A stretch of 43,347 bases of DNA from Hyphomicrobiales bacterium. GTDB lineage: Bacteria > Pseudomonadota > Alphaproteobacteria > Rhizobiales > Devosiaceae. How positions within the stretch are numbered: the first letter of the stretch is position 1; every line of letters starts with the position of its first letter. Shown piece after piece: positions 31,572-38,627 of the stretch. The position numbers were made by a program, and so were the translations under genes. The notes below the pieces were generated by a model. It worked only from the letters and a program-made list of their open reading frames with translations, did no database searches and had not been told where the DNA came from. Location: positions 1 to 43,347 of the forward strand of contig UCAU01000088.1 of the NCBI GenBank assembly GCA_900470445.1, written 5' to 3'.

Positions 31572-32893
31572 GCGACATCACCGCCCCCGGCACCGCCAGT
31601 TTCAACACATCGAGCCTGCAGCGCCACGGTCTGCTCAGCCTTCTCGCCGTCATCTCCCTGTTCGGCGGCTTCCTCGTCTGGGCCGGCGTGACCCAGATTT
31701 CGGGCGCCGTCGCCGCGCCGGGCACGGTTGTCGTGGAAGGCTTTGCCAAGCGCATCCAGCATCAGGATGGCGGCATCGTCAAAGCCTTCTATGTCCGCGA
31801 TGGTGACGCCGTGATTGCCGGCCAATTGCTGGCCGAACTCGACGATACCGCAATCGCCGCCAATCTGGCCGTGCTTGATACCCAGGTTCGCGAACTGTCC
31901 CTGCGCGAGGCCCGGCTGGTGGCCGAGATCAACGGCGCCGCCGATTTCGCCATCCCCAACGACCTGGTGCTCCAGTTGAACGCCGCCGAACTCCAGTCGC
32001 TCCTCGCCACCGAGCGCCAGGTGCTCCAGGTGCATCGGGCCGGCATCAACAATCGCAGCCAGCAACTCACCGAACAGGTCGCCCAACTGCAGCAGAAGAT
32101 CGAGGGTCTCAATCTGCAGCAGACCGCGATCGAGCGGCAGCTTGAGATCATCGGCAGCGAGATGGTCTCGCTCAACCAGCTCTACAAAGGCAATCTGGTC
32201 GAAATCACCCGCATCACCACGCTGGAAAAACAGCAGGCCGAAGCCAATGGCGAGCGCGGCCGGCTCATCGCCACCATTGCCGAAACCAACGCAGCCATCG
32301 CCGAAAAACGCCTGCAGATCGCCCAGGTCGATCAGGACTACATGGCCTCGACGCTCAAGGATCTGCAGGAGGCCCGCGCCATCCTGTTCGACGCCCGCCA
32401 GCAGCAGATCGCCGCCGCCGACAAGCTGGTCCGCACCAAGCTGCGCGCGCCGCAGGCCGGCATCATTCACCAGTCCAATATTCACACCGTGGGCGGCGTG
32501 GTCGGTGCCGGGGAAACCCTCATGCTGGTCGTGCCGCAGGACGAAGACCTGCAGGTCAATATTCGAATCGCCCCTACCGATATCGACCGCGTCACTCTGG
32601 GCCAGCAAGCCCATATCCGTTTTGCCGGCCTCAGCCAGCGCACCACACCTGAATTGCTGGCCAGCATCCGCACCATCGCGCCCGATCTCAGCCAGGATCA
32701 GGTGTCCGGGCAGTATTTCTACACCGCCAGCATCGCCATTGCCGATGGCGAATTGCGCAAGCTTCCCGCCGATGTCCGCCTGACGCCCGGCATGCCCGTC
32801 GAAGCCTTCGTCAAGACGGCGGATCGCACCGTGCTGGCCTATCTGCTGCAACCCTTCGTCGACCAGCTCGACTATGCCTTCCGCGAAGAATGA
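31568..32893 (+). CDS. HlyD-family membrane fusion protein of type I secretion
   Basis: This 441-residue periplasmic adaptor has one N-terminal transmembrane helix (GLLSLLAVISLFGGFLVWAGV) after a short cytoplasmic tail. A lipoyl/beta-barrel half-motif follows (GTVVVEGFAKRIQHQDGGIVKAFYVRDGD), with the IQH-x-x-GGIV signature of the PrtE/HlyD group. A long alpha-helical hairpin spans about residues 110-300 (RSQQLTEQVAQLQQKIEGL), and the C-terminal half closes the lipoyl and barrel domains (LRAPQAGIIHQ, RLTPGMPVEAFV). It bridges the ABC protein and an outer-membrane TolC-like channel. Its start ATG overlaps the previous stop by four bases, and it overlaps the next gene by four, so the unit is one operon. 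Confidence 0.93.
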   Translation: MSDITAPGTASFNTSSLQRHGLLSLLAVISLFGGFLVWAGVTQISGAVAAPGTVVVEGFAKRIQHQDGGIVKAFYVRDGDAVIAGQLLAELDDTAIAANLAVLDTQVRELSLREARLVAEINGAADFAIPNDLVLQLNAAELQSLLATERQVLQVHRAGINNRSQQLTEQVAQLQQKIEGLNLQQTAIERQLEIIGSEMVSLNQLYKGNLVEITRITTLEKQQAEANGERGRLIATIAETNAAIAEKRLQIAQVDQDYMASTLKDLQEARAILFDARQQQIAAADKLVRTKLRAPQAGIIHQSNIHTVGGVVGAGETLMLVVPQDEDLQVNIRIAPTDIDRVTLGQQAHIRFAGLSQRTTPELLASIRTIAPDLSQDQVSGQYFYTASIAIADGELRKLPADVRLTPGMPVEAFVKTADRTVLAYLLQPFVDQLDYAFREE

Positions 32894-33600
32894 TCCGACC
32901 CATGATCCTCGACCTGGCCCGAACCCTGCTCCCCCCCTCGCTGCGCACCACCCTGTCCCGCGCCCTTGGCCGCGACCGCATCCCGCGGCCCCGCCGCTAT
33001 ATTCCGGCCGGTGTCAGCGTCGAAGGCTTCTTCGCCGCGCTGGATCATGCCGGCGTCAAATGCGCCGTGCTGCGCTGGTTCGATACCCTGCCCCAGGTTG
33101 AACCGGGCGAGGATATCGACATGCTGGTCGCCGACGAGGACCTGTCGGCGCTGGCCGCTCATCTCGACGGCGTCTCCGGCGCCGTGCCCTGCGATATCTA
33201 CACCGTCGGCGGCCTAGCCGGCACCCAGTTCAAGGGCCAGGCCTATTATCCCGCGGCCCTGGCCCGCGCCACCATAGCCCGGCGGGTCACCGTCAATGGC
33301 GGCTATCCCGCGCCCTGCCCGCAGGACCATTTTGACGGCCTTGCCTATCATGCCGTTTATCAGAAAGGTACCGCGTCGGGCCTGCCCACAGGCAGCGCCG
33401 ATATTGCTCCGCTGGCCGCGCCCGAGCACGACTATCTCGGCGTGCTGAGCCGCCTGCGCGACGACCTAAACCTCGACGTGGCCATCGAGCTGCCTGCACT
33501 CGACGCCTATCTGGCCGCCAAGGGATACCGGCCATCCCCCGGTCTGCTGCAGGTCCTCGCCAAATCAAACCCGTGGGTCGCCCATTATGCTTTCCGATGA
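32890..33600 (+). CDS. Uncharacterised nucleotidyltransferase-like protein (paralogue A)
   Basis: This 236-residue soluble protein was not identified by family. Around residues 45-85 the sequence VKCAVLRWFDTLPQVEPGEDIDMLV fits the start of a nucleotidyltransferase (Pol-beta-like) fold: a strand with VLR, then E-D-I-D (D75 and D77) in the place of the metal-binding acidic pair, followed by a strand and ADEDL. The remainder includes PAPCPQDHFDGLAYHAVYQKG and a helical tail. The whole chain aligns by eye with residues of about 25-245 of the next protein. It overlaps the adaptor gene by four bases and the next gene by 14. A transferase acting on a sugar, lipid or the secreted protein is possible, but the substrate is unknown. 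Confidence 0.65.
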   Translation: MIRPMILDLARTLLPPSLRTTLSRALGRDRIPRPRRYIPAGVSVEGFFAALDHAGVKCAVLRWFDTLPQVEPGEDIDMLVADEDLSALAAHLDGVSGAVPCDIYTVGGLAGTQFKGQAYYPAALARATIARRVTVNGGYPAPCPQDHFDGLAYHAVYQKGTASGLPTGSADIAPLAAPEHDYLGVLSRLRDDLNLDVAIELPALDAYLAAKGYRPSPGLLQVLAKSNPWVAHYAFR

Positions 33601-34819
33601 TCTGGACCGCGCCGTGAGCCCAACCTTGCCCATCAAGACCCTCGCCGCCGCCCTCGCCCACCGGCTCGATCGCAGCCTGCCCGGGCGGCTTCGCGGCCGC
33701 CTCTCCCGCCAGCTCAAGCTCGGGACCAATCGCTACCTGGCGCCCGGCGTCGGCGGAGAAGCCGAACTCTTCCACGCACTGGACCGGCGCGGCGCCCGCT
33801 ACGCAGTGATCAGTGGGCCCCCCGCCACGACGGTATTCGATCCCAACGCCCCCATGGCCCTGATCATCGCCGATGAAGACGTGAATGCGACCCGCAAATT
33901 GGTGTCCCCCTGGCCCGCCGGAAAGCCTGTCGAGGTCTATTCCCCCAGCGGCCTGCCCGGCTTTGCCTTCGGTGACATGCCCCTCTTGCCGCCCCGCCTG
34001 GCCCGCCGCATTCTCGATGGCGCTCGCCGCAGCAATGGCGCCCGCGTCGCCAGCCCCCAGGACCAGTTCTTCGTAAACCTGTTCCGTCAAGTCTACCTGA
34101 AAGGCTGGTCGTCCGGCATTCCATCTGAAACCGCCCTTTCCACCCGCCAGCCCGCCATCGCCCACATTATCGCCAACCAGGCCGACGAGTTGGGCATAGC
34201 CATCGCCAATCCCATCACCCTTGAAAGCCTCGATGCACTGCTCATCGACCATGATTGGCAGCCCCCGCTCGACATGCTCGAGCGCATTGGCTGCTGGAAT
34301 GGCTGGGTTGCCGAAAAGCTGAAAAAGGCGGGCGAGTGGATCGGCTCGGAACCCGCCGGCCTCACCGTCTTTTACCTTCGCCAGCGCACCATCGACGAGG
34401 GCAAGGCCGAGACTGTTTTTGCCGTGCTGCGCCAATCCGGGTTCGAGCTGCATTTCCCCGCCATCCCGCTGACGGACCAGCAATTGCGCAACATCGCCGC
34501 CGAAGTGCGTGGCGGCAATTGGGGCAAGGGTCCCTTCCCGCTCAGCGGTGGCGAGCCTGCTTTGGTCTTTGCCGGCTTTGATCCTGCCCCGATTCCGCCG
34601 GACGCCGCCGCCCTGGCCCAGTTCCCGCTGCTCGACAATAACCGCATCCAGTTCGCCAAGCAGGCGGTGCGCGACGCCGTCCATGCCGGCCTGCCCCGCC
34701 ACGCCCGCTACAATGCCATGCATTCCACCGACAATGCCGTGCAAGCCTGGCGCGCCGTGCGGAGCCACTTCCCCGGCCTCGAACCCATCCTGCGCGAGCG
34801 ATCCCGCCCGCCGGTTTAG
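33587..34819 (+). CDS. Two-domain protein: degenerate nucleotidyltransferase-like domain plus NDK-like C-terminal domain (paralogue B)
   Basis: This is a 410-residue soluble protein. Residues of about 25-245 are a paralogue of the preceding protein, sharing RLSRxL, ADED, VYSPSGLPG, SPQDQFFVNLFRQVYLKG and SLDALL at matching places. The acidic D-x-D of the first protein is replaced (P89, A91 at the aligned positions), so this half is probably catalytically dead. Residues of about 259-397, some 139 long, follow the plan of nucleoside diphosphate kinase: a first strand VFYLRQRTI, helix, FELHFPAIPLTDQQL, LSGGEPALVFAGF, and RYNAMHSTDN with H379 at the position of the phospho-histidine in N-x-x-H-G-S-D. 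The NDK lysine is an arginine. Phosphotransfer activity is inferred, not shown. Confidence 0.6.
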   Translation: MLSDDLDRAVSPTLPIKTLAAALAHRLDRSLPGRLRGRLSRQLKLGTNRYLAPGVGGEAELFHALDRRGARYAVISGPPATTVFDPNAPMALIIADEDVNATRKLVSPWPAGKPVEVYSPSGLPGFAFGDMPLLPPRLARRILDGARRSNGARVASPQDQFFVNLFRQVYLKGWSSGIPSETALSTRQPAIAHIIANQADELGIAIANPITLESLDALLIDHDWQPPLDMLERIGCWNGWVAEKLKKAGEWIGSEPAGLTVFYLRQRTIDEGKAETVFAVLRQSGFELHFPAIPLTDQQLRNIAAEVRGGNWGKGPFPLSGGEPALVFAGFDPAPIPPDAAALAQFPLLDNNRIQFAKQAVRDAVHAGLPRHARYNAMHSTDNAVQAWRAVRSHFPGLEPILRERSRPPV

Positions 34820-35709
34820 GCCGCATACCCCTCCGGCTGCCGCCCCTCGAACAGCCGGTCGAACAATGCCAGCGCAGCCGCCTCGCCATAAAGCCCGCTG
34901 CGCACATTGGGCCAATGCCGCACGTCCTCCCGCCGCACCAGCGCATTGTCGATCCGCACCGGCACTGTCTGCATGCCCAAAGCCGCCGCCGCCGCTGCCC
35001 GGTGATGCCCCGCCGTCACCAGCGCCACATGCACCCCGCCTCGGCACAACACCGCCGCCTTGATATCCCCATTGTCCTCGTCGCTGCGCCGATAGCCGCT
35101 CTGCCGGATTGATTCGTATACCCCGACCAGCCGGCGGTATTCCAGCCTGCCCACCGCATCGCTGACCGGGCCCCACCCCTTCCAGCCCGCTGCGGCCTCC
35201 GCTCCGGCTCCATGTTCGCGGTTATCCGCCTCGATCATGCCGATCCATCGCGCCTCCGCCTGCTTGGGCGTCAGGCTGGACCAGGGCAGTACGAAACCCA
35301 ATGGCGGCGCGCTCGCCAGGCCAGGCACGGCGTCACCCAGCCCCAGCACCCCCGCTGCCGATTGCGGCCGCCAGTCCCGATAAAATTGCGGCAAGGGCGA
35401 GTTCTCGTAATCGCCTGCCGCGCCGGCCGCAAAAGCCAGCAAGGTATCGACGAACGGATTACCCCCGCCCGCCACGCAGGGAAATGCCAACCCCGGCAAT
35501 ATCCGGCAATCGGCCAGCGCCATCTCGATCACAAAGGGCCGCATACCTGCCCGATAGGCGGCCTCGACTGGATCGTCCGTTTCCCCCCGCAGATCGAAAA
35601 CAGCGCTGTCCTTGCGCACCAGCCGCAGCCCGGCCCGGCCCAGCACGCCATTGACCCGCTCCAGGCCGCTCCGGCGTGCAGCCGCGAGCATCTTTCGCGC
35701 TGTCGTCAA
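34816..35709 (-). CDS. ParB/sulfiredoxin-fold-like protein, unknown function
   Basis: This 297-residue soluble protein has a C-terminal third with VALVTAGHHRAAAAAALGMQTVPVRI, the G-x-H-R-x-x-A...LG...VPV motif of the ParB-N/sulfiredoxin-like superfamily. Other members include CTP-dependent ParB and small-molecule kinases such as SerK. The stretch YRRLVGVYESIRQSGYRR just upstream fits the preceding helix of that fold. The N-terminal 120 residues are not recognised. No DNA-binding domain is seen, so a partition role is unlikely. The start is TTG 35709 (GGGG upstream) or ATG 35691. It is convergent with paralogue B, sharing four bases, and divergent from the flippase gene. Its job in this surface locus is unknown. 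Confidence 0.6.
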   Translation of the reverse strand: MTTARKMLAAARRSGLERVNGVLGRAGLRLVRKDSAVFDLRGETDDPVEAAYRAGMRPFVIEMALADCRILPGLAFPCVAGGGNPFVDTLLAFAAGAAGDYENSPLPQFYRDWRPQSAAGVLGLGDAVPGLASAPPLGFVLPWSSLTPKQAEARWIGMIEADNREHGAGAEAAAGWKGWGPVSDAVGRLEYRRLVGVYESIRQSGYRRSDEDNGDIKAAVLCRGGVHVALVTAGHHRAAAAAALGMQTVPVRIDNALVRREDVRHWPNVRSGLYGEAAALALFDRLFEGRQPEGYAA

Positions 35710-35885
35710 TCGATATCCCCGCCCACCAAGTTTTCTCGCCCGAGATTTACGATGTCATCAGTTATCGCATGCCAGATCGGCTTTGTACCACAATCAAGAT
35801 TGACCCGTTTACCGGAAGCGATAACGTAATACCTGCGGCTTGCAAGTGCTGGTGCTATCCAAGGCCCAGTCGAGAGGTTCCTGTT

Positions 35886-37391
35886 TTGAAGGCGCCATCG
35901 GTAAAGGGTCTCGTGCGTTCGGTGGCCGTCTTGGCCTCGGGCACGTTCGCGTCACAGGTCATCCTGCTGGCCACGGCGCCGCTGCTGACCCGCCTCTACA
36001 ATCCCGATCAGTTCGGCCTGCTGGCTGCCTATATGGCCATTGTCACCATATTGGGCGCCATCGCCACCCTGCGCTACGAACTGGTCATTCCCCTGCCCCG
36101 GCACGATGGCATGGCCGTCAACGCGCTGGCGCTTACCATGGCCTGCGTCATCGCCACGGCCCTGCTCTGCGGCCTGGCCCTGCTTGCCGCCGGCGATTGG
36201 CTCGCCAATGTCCTCAACATGCCAGACCTGCCCGCCGTCAGCTGGCTCGTCCCGTTCGGCGTGCTCTCCATGGGCACCTACACTGCCTTCAACAATTGGG
36301 CCGTGCGCCGCCGCAGCTTCGGCACCATTGCCCGCACCAAGCTGACCCAGTCGGTCAGCCAGACTGCCATCCAGATCGGTTCCGCCTTCACCCCCTTTGC
36401 CACGTTGGGCCTGCTGTTCGGCAACCTGCTCGGCCAATCGGCCGGCATTTCCTCCTTCCTGCGCGAATTCCGCCGCGACGACCGCTCCACCCTGCGCCTT
36501 CTGAGCTGGCGCCGCGCCTGGTTCCTCGCCCGGCATTATTGGCATTTCCCGGTCTTCTCGCTGCCGGCCTCCGTCGCCTTCTCCGCCAGCCAGCAGGCAC
36601 CGGCGCTGGTCATGTTCGCCCTGTTCGGTCCCTCGACTGCCGGCTTCTACCTGCTGGCCCAGCGCGTCGGCATGATGCCGGCCACCCTGCTCGGCACCGC
36701 CATGAGCCAGTCGATCTATCGCAATCTCGCCGACCAGAAGAAACAGCCCGACGCCATCGGCCGCGCCGTCGCCGTCCCCGTGCGGGTCATGAGCAACCTG
36801 ATCATCGGCCCGGCTATTGGCGCCGCCGCTATTGCCCCGCCGTTGATCGGGCTGGTCTTTGGCCATGATTGGGTCGAAGCCGGTCAATATCTGCGCTGGA
36901 TGACCCCCTGGGTCGCCGTCACCATCACCTTCGGCGCCATGACGCCGGTCGTGTCCATCCTGGGCCTGCAGAAAATGGGGCTGGTCTTCCAGCTCGGCTC
37001 GCTCCTGCTCGGGCTGGCCGCCATGTATATCGCCGGCCCACTGTGGGGGCCCGTCGCCGCCATTGCCGGATTCTCCCTGGTCAAGGCGCTGTGCATCATC
37101 CTCTACCGGCTGCACATGTTCCACCTGGTCGGCGTCTCGCCCCGCCCCATTGCCCTGTCCATGCTGTGGCAATCGGCATTCTTCATCGCCACCTTCGGCC
37201 TCGCGGCGGCGCTGCTGGAAACCTCCATAATTGAGGGCGCCCTGCGCTGGGTCATGGTCAGTCTGCTCTGCCTGTCCGCAGCCGGTGTCTATGTCGCCAT
37301 CAACCTGCGCTCGATCGCCCAATTGTCCCCTGCGCCCAGCCAGCGAATCAGTGCACCGCGGAACATCGTCGAGCCAGAGCGAATCGACTGA
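35886..37391 (+). CDS. Polysaccharide flippase (Wzx/MATE-type oligosaccharide exporter)
   Basis: This 501-residue protein has 12-14 transmembrane helices and should flip undecaprenyl-linked repeat units to the periplasmic face. The N-terminus GLVRSVAVLASGTFASQVILLATAPLLTRLY carries the family's typical helix 1 and PLLTRLYNPDQFGLLA loop. Further conserved points are RYELVIPLP and the second-half start AFSASQQAPALVMFALFGPSTAGFYLLAQRV. I set the start at TTG 35886 because GAGAGG lies seven bases before it. The longer frame from 35676 adds 70 residues of unstructured, Cys-rich sequence that is almost certainly not translated. The next gene is an ExoY-type initiating transferase, 310 bases downstream. 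Confidence 0.88.
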   Translation: MKAPSVKGLVRSVAVLASGTFASQVILLATAPLLTRLYNPDQFGLLAAYMAIVTILGAIATLRYELVIPLPRHDGMAVNALALTMACVIATALLCGLALLAAGDWLANVLNMPDLPAVSWLVPFGVLSMGTYTAFNNWAVRRRSFGTIARTKLTQSVSQTAIQIGSAFTPFATLGLLFGNLLGQSAGISSFLREFRRDDRSTLRLLSWRRAWFLARHYWHFPVFSLPASVAFSASQQAPALVMFALFGPSTAGFYLLAQRVGMMPATLLGTAMSQSIYRNLADQKKQPDAIGRAVAVPVRVMSNLIIGPAIGAAAIAPPLIGLVFGHDWVEAGQYLRWMTPWVAVTITFGAMTPVVSILGLQKMGLVFQLGSLLLGLAAMYIAGPLWGPVAAIAGFSLVKALCIILYRLHMFHLVGVSPRPIALSMLWQSAFFIATFGLAAALLETSIIEGALRWVMVSLLCLSAAGVYVAINLRSIAQLSPAPSQRISAPRNIVEPERID

Positions 37392-37581
37392 ACTGCTGGC
37401 TTCAAGTAAAAACCTTCGGACGTTACTTACACAAAGCAGCATCTATGCTTTGATTAACTGCCGCGCTTCGTCATAAAACCGTCGCATAGCGGTATAAAAT
37501 TTCCCGTTCCTTCTGAGCTTTACGGTTAAAACACTACGGGGTGCGACCGGGCCGCAACACTAGGTAAAAATCGGTAGTAGT

Positions 37582-37596
37582 GTGCCAAATTGACAC
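37582..37596. promoter_or_regulatory. Dyad overlapping the -35 of the ExoY-like gene
   Basis: GTGCCAAATTGACAC is a near-palindrome (GTG...CAC ends, two central mismatched pairs) that overlaps the TTGACA at 37590-37595. A repressor bound here would block polymerase. It lies in the 306-base intergenic region 37392-37697, which has no gene. Confidence 0.4.
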
Positions 37597-37618
37597 TTTG
37601 TGATTGTGTTTCTTTACT
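37590..37618 (+). promoter_or_regulatory. Sigma-70-type promoter of the ExoY-like gene
   Basis: TTGACA (37590-37595), a 17-base spacer, then TTTACT (37613-37618) as a -10 with four of six consensus bases. Transcription would start near 37625, giving a leader of about 75 bases. Two direct GATTAACA repeats (37631-37638 and 37642-37649) lie just downstream, 11 bases apart. Confidence 0.5.
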
Positions 37619-37630
37619 GGGATGTGCGAT

Positions 37631-37649
37631 GATTAACAATCGATTAACA
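37631..37649. promoter_or_regulatory. Direct repeat GATTAACA, 11-base spacing
   Basis: Two exact copies of GATTAACA start 11 bases apart, one helical turn, at the beginning of the predicted ExoY-like leader. This is the layout expected for a regulator binding one face of the DNA. Confidence 0.4.
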
Positions 37650-37697
37650 CCAATCGCCGGCGGCGGCGGACGATTGATTGACCACTGAGGAATACTG

Positions 37698-38483
37698 GTG
37701 ATGTCCGTGCATGGCACCAACCCGCCCCGCCTAAGGTCTACCTTCAGTTTTGGCCGTATCGCCTCCCAGTCTACCAGCTCACAATTCAATATCGGTTACA
37801 CCCAACTCAGTGCCAGCGGCCTGAATGCTTACTGGCTTGGCGGCGAGCCGGCGCAGGCCATCAACACGCCCGGGCGGACCATGCAATTGTCCGCCAAGCG
37901 GGCGGTCGATATCCTGGCGTCGCTGTTCGCGCTCATCCTCTTCGGCCCGCTCCTGCTGCTGGTCACTATCGGCATCAAGCTGGCCGATCCTGGCCCTGCC
38001 CTGTTCCGCCAGCCCCGTGTCGGGCTCGATGGCCGCCCCTTCACCATCTACAAGTTCCGCTCGATGTATCTGAACAAGTGCAGCGATGACGGCGTGGCGC
38101 AGACCGTTTCCGACGACGCGCGCATCATGCCGTTTGGCGCCTTCCTGCGCCGCACCAGCATTGACGAGCTGCCCCAATTGCTCAACGTCATCCTGGGCGA
38201 CATGTCGCTGGTCGGCCCCCGTCCACACGTCCAGGGGCAATTGGCTGCCGGCGAACCCTATGCCGCCGCCGTTCCCTATTACAATTACCGCTGGGCCATG
38301 CGCCCCGGCCTCACCGGCTGGGCCCAGGCCAATGGCTATCGCGGCCCGACCGACGAAATGAGCGCCGCTCGCGCCCGGGTCGATCACGACATTGCCTATA
38401 TCCAGAATTTCTCGCTCGCCCTGGATATCCGCATCATCCTGCTCACCCTGCGCCGGGAATTCCTGCGCGGCACCGGTTTCTGA
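37698..38483 (+). CDS. Undecaprenyl-phosphate sugar-1-phosphate transferase (ExoY/WcaJ-like)
   Basis: This 261-residue enzyme would start repeat-unit synthesis by moving a hexose-1-phosphate from UDP-sugar to undecaprenyl phosphate. After about 60 polar residues comes KRAVDILASLFALILFGPLLLLVTIGIKL, the single membrane-embedded helix of the short ExoY-type. Then follow FRQPRVGLDGRPFTIYKFRSM, RRTSIDELPQLLNVILGDMSLVGPRP (the D-E pair is catalytic in the family) and RPGLTGWAQ. Start: GTG 37698 or ATG 37701, with GAGGA upstream. Transcription probably begins at the sigma-70-type promoter listed at 37590. It is next to the flippase, and initiation and flipping belong to the same pathway. Confidence 0.93.
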   Translation: MMSVHGTNPPRLRSTFSFGRIASQSTSSQFNIGYTQLSASGLNAYWLGGEPAQAINTPGRTMQLSAKRAVDILASLFALILFGPLLLLVTIGIKLADPGPALFRQPRVGLDGRPFTIYKFRSMYLNKCSDDGVAQTVSDDARIMPFGAFLRRTSIDELPQLLNVILGDMSLVGPRPHVQGQLAAGEPYAAAVPYYNYRWAMRPGLTGWAQANGYRGPTDEMSAARARVDHDIAYIQNFSLALDIRIILLTLRREFLRGTGF

Positions 38484-38627
38484 TCGCTCCCACCCACTCG
38501 CTTGATCGCGTATAAGCGCGCTCATCAATATGCCCGGCAAGTCCCAGCCTGTTCGCCTCTCCTTTGGCTATTGAAGCAATCGGCTCAATGCCGCAGATTG
38601 CGCGCCAAACGAACCGCGAGAAGATTG

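Noticed and set aside
34816..35709. Chromosome or plasmid partition protein ParB
   Set aside because: Only the G-x-H-R nucleotide-binding type motif is present. There is no helix-turn-helix DNA-binding domain and no parA neighbour.
35676..35885. 70-residue N-terminal extension of the flippase
   Set aside because: The sequence is Cys/Pro-rich with no membrane or signal character, while a TTG with GAGAGG upstream at 35886 matches the family's normal N-terminus.
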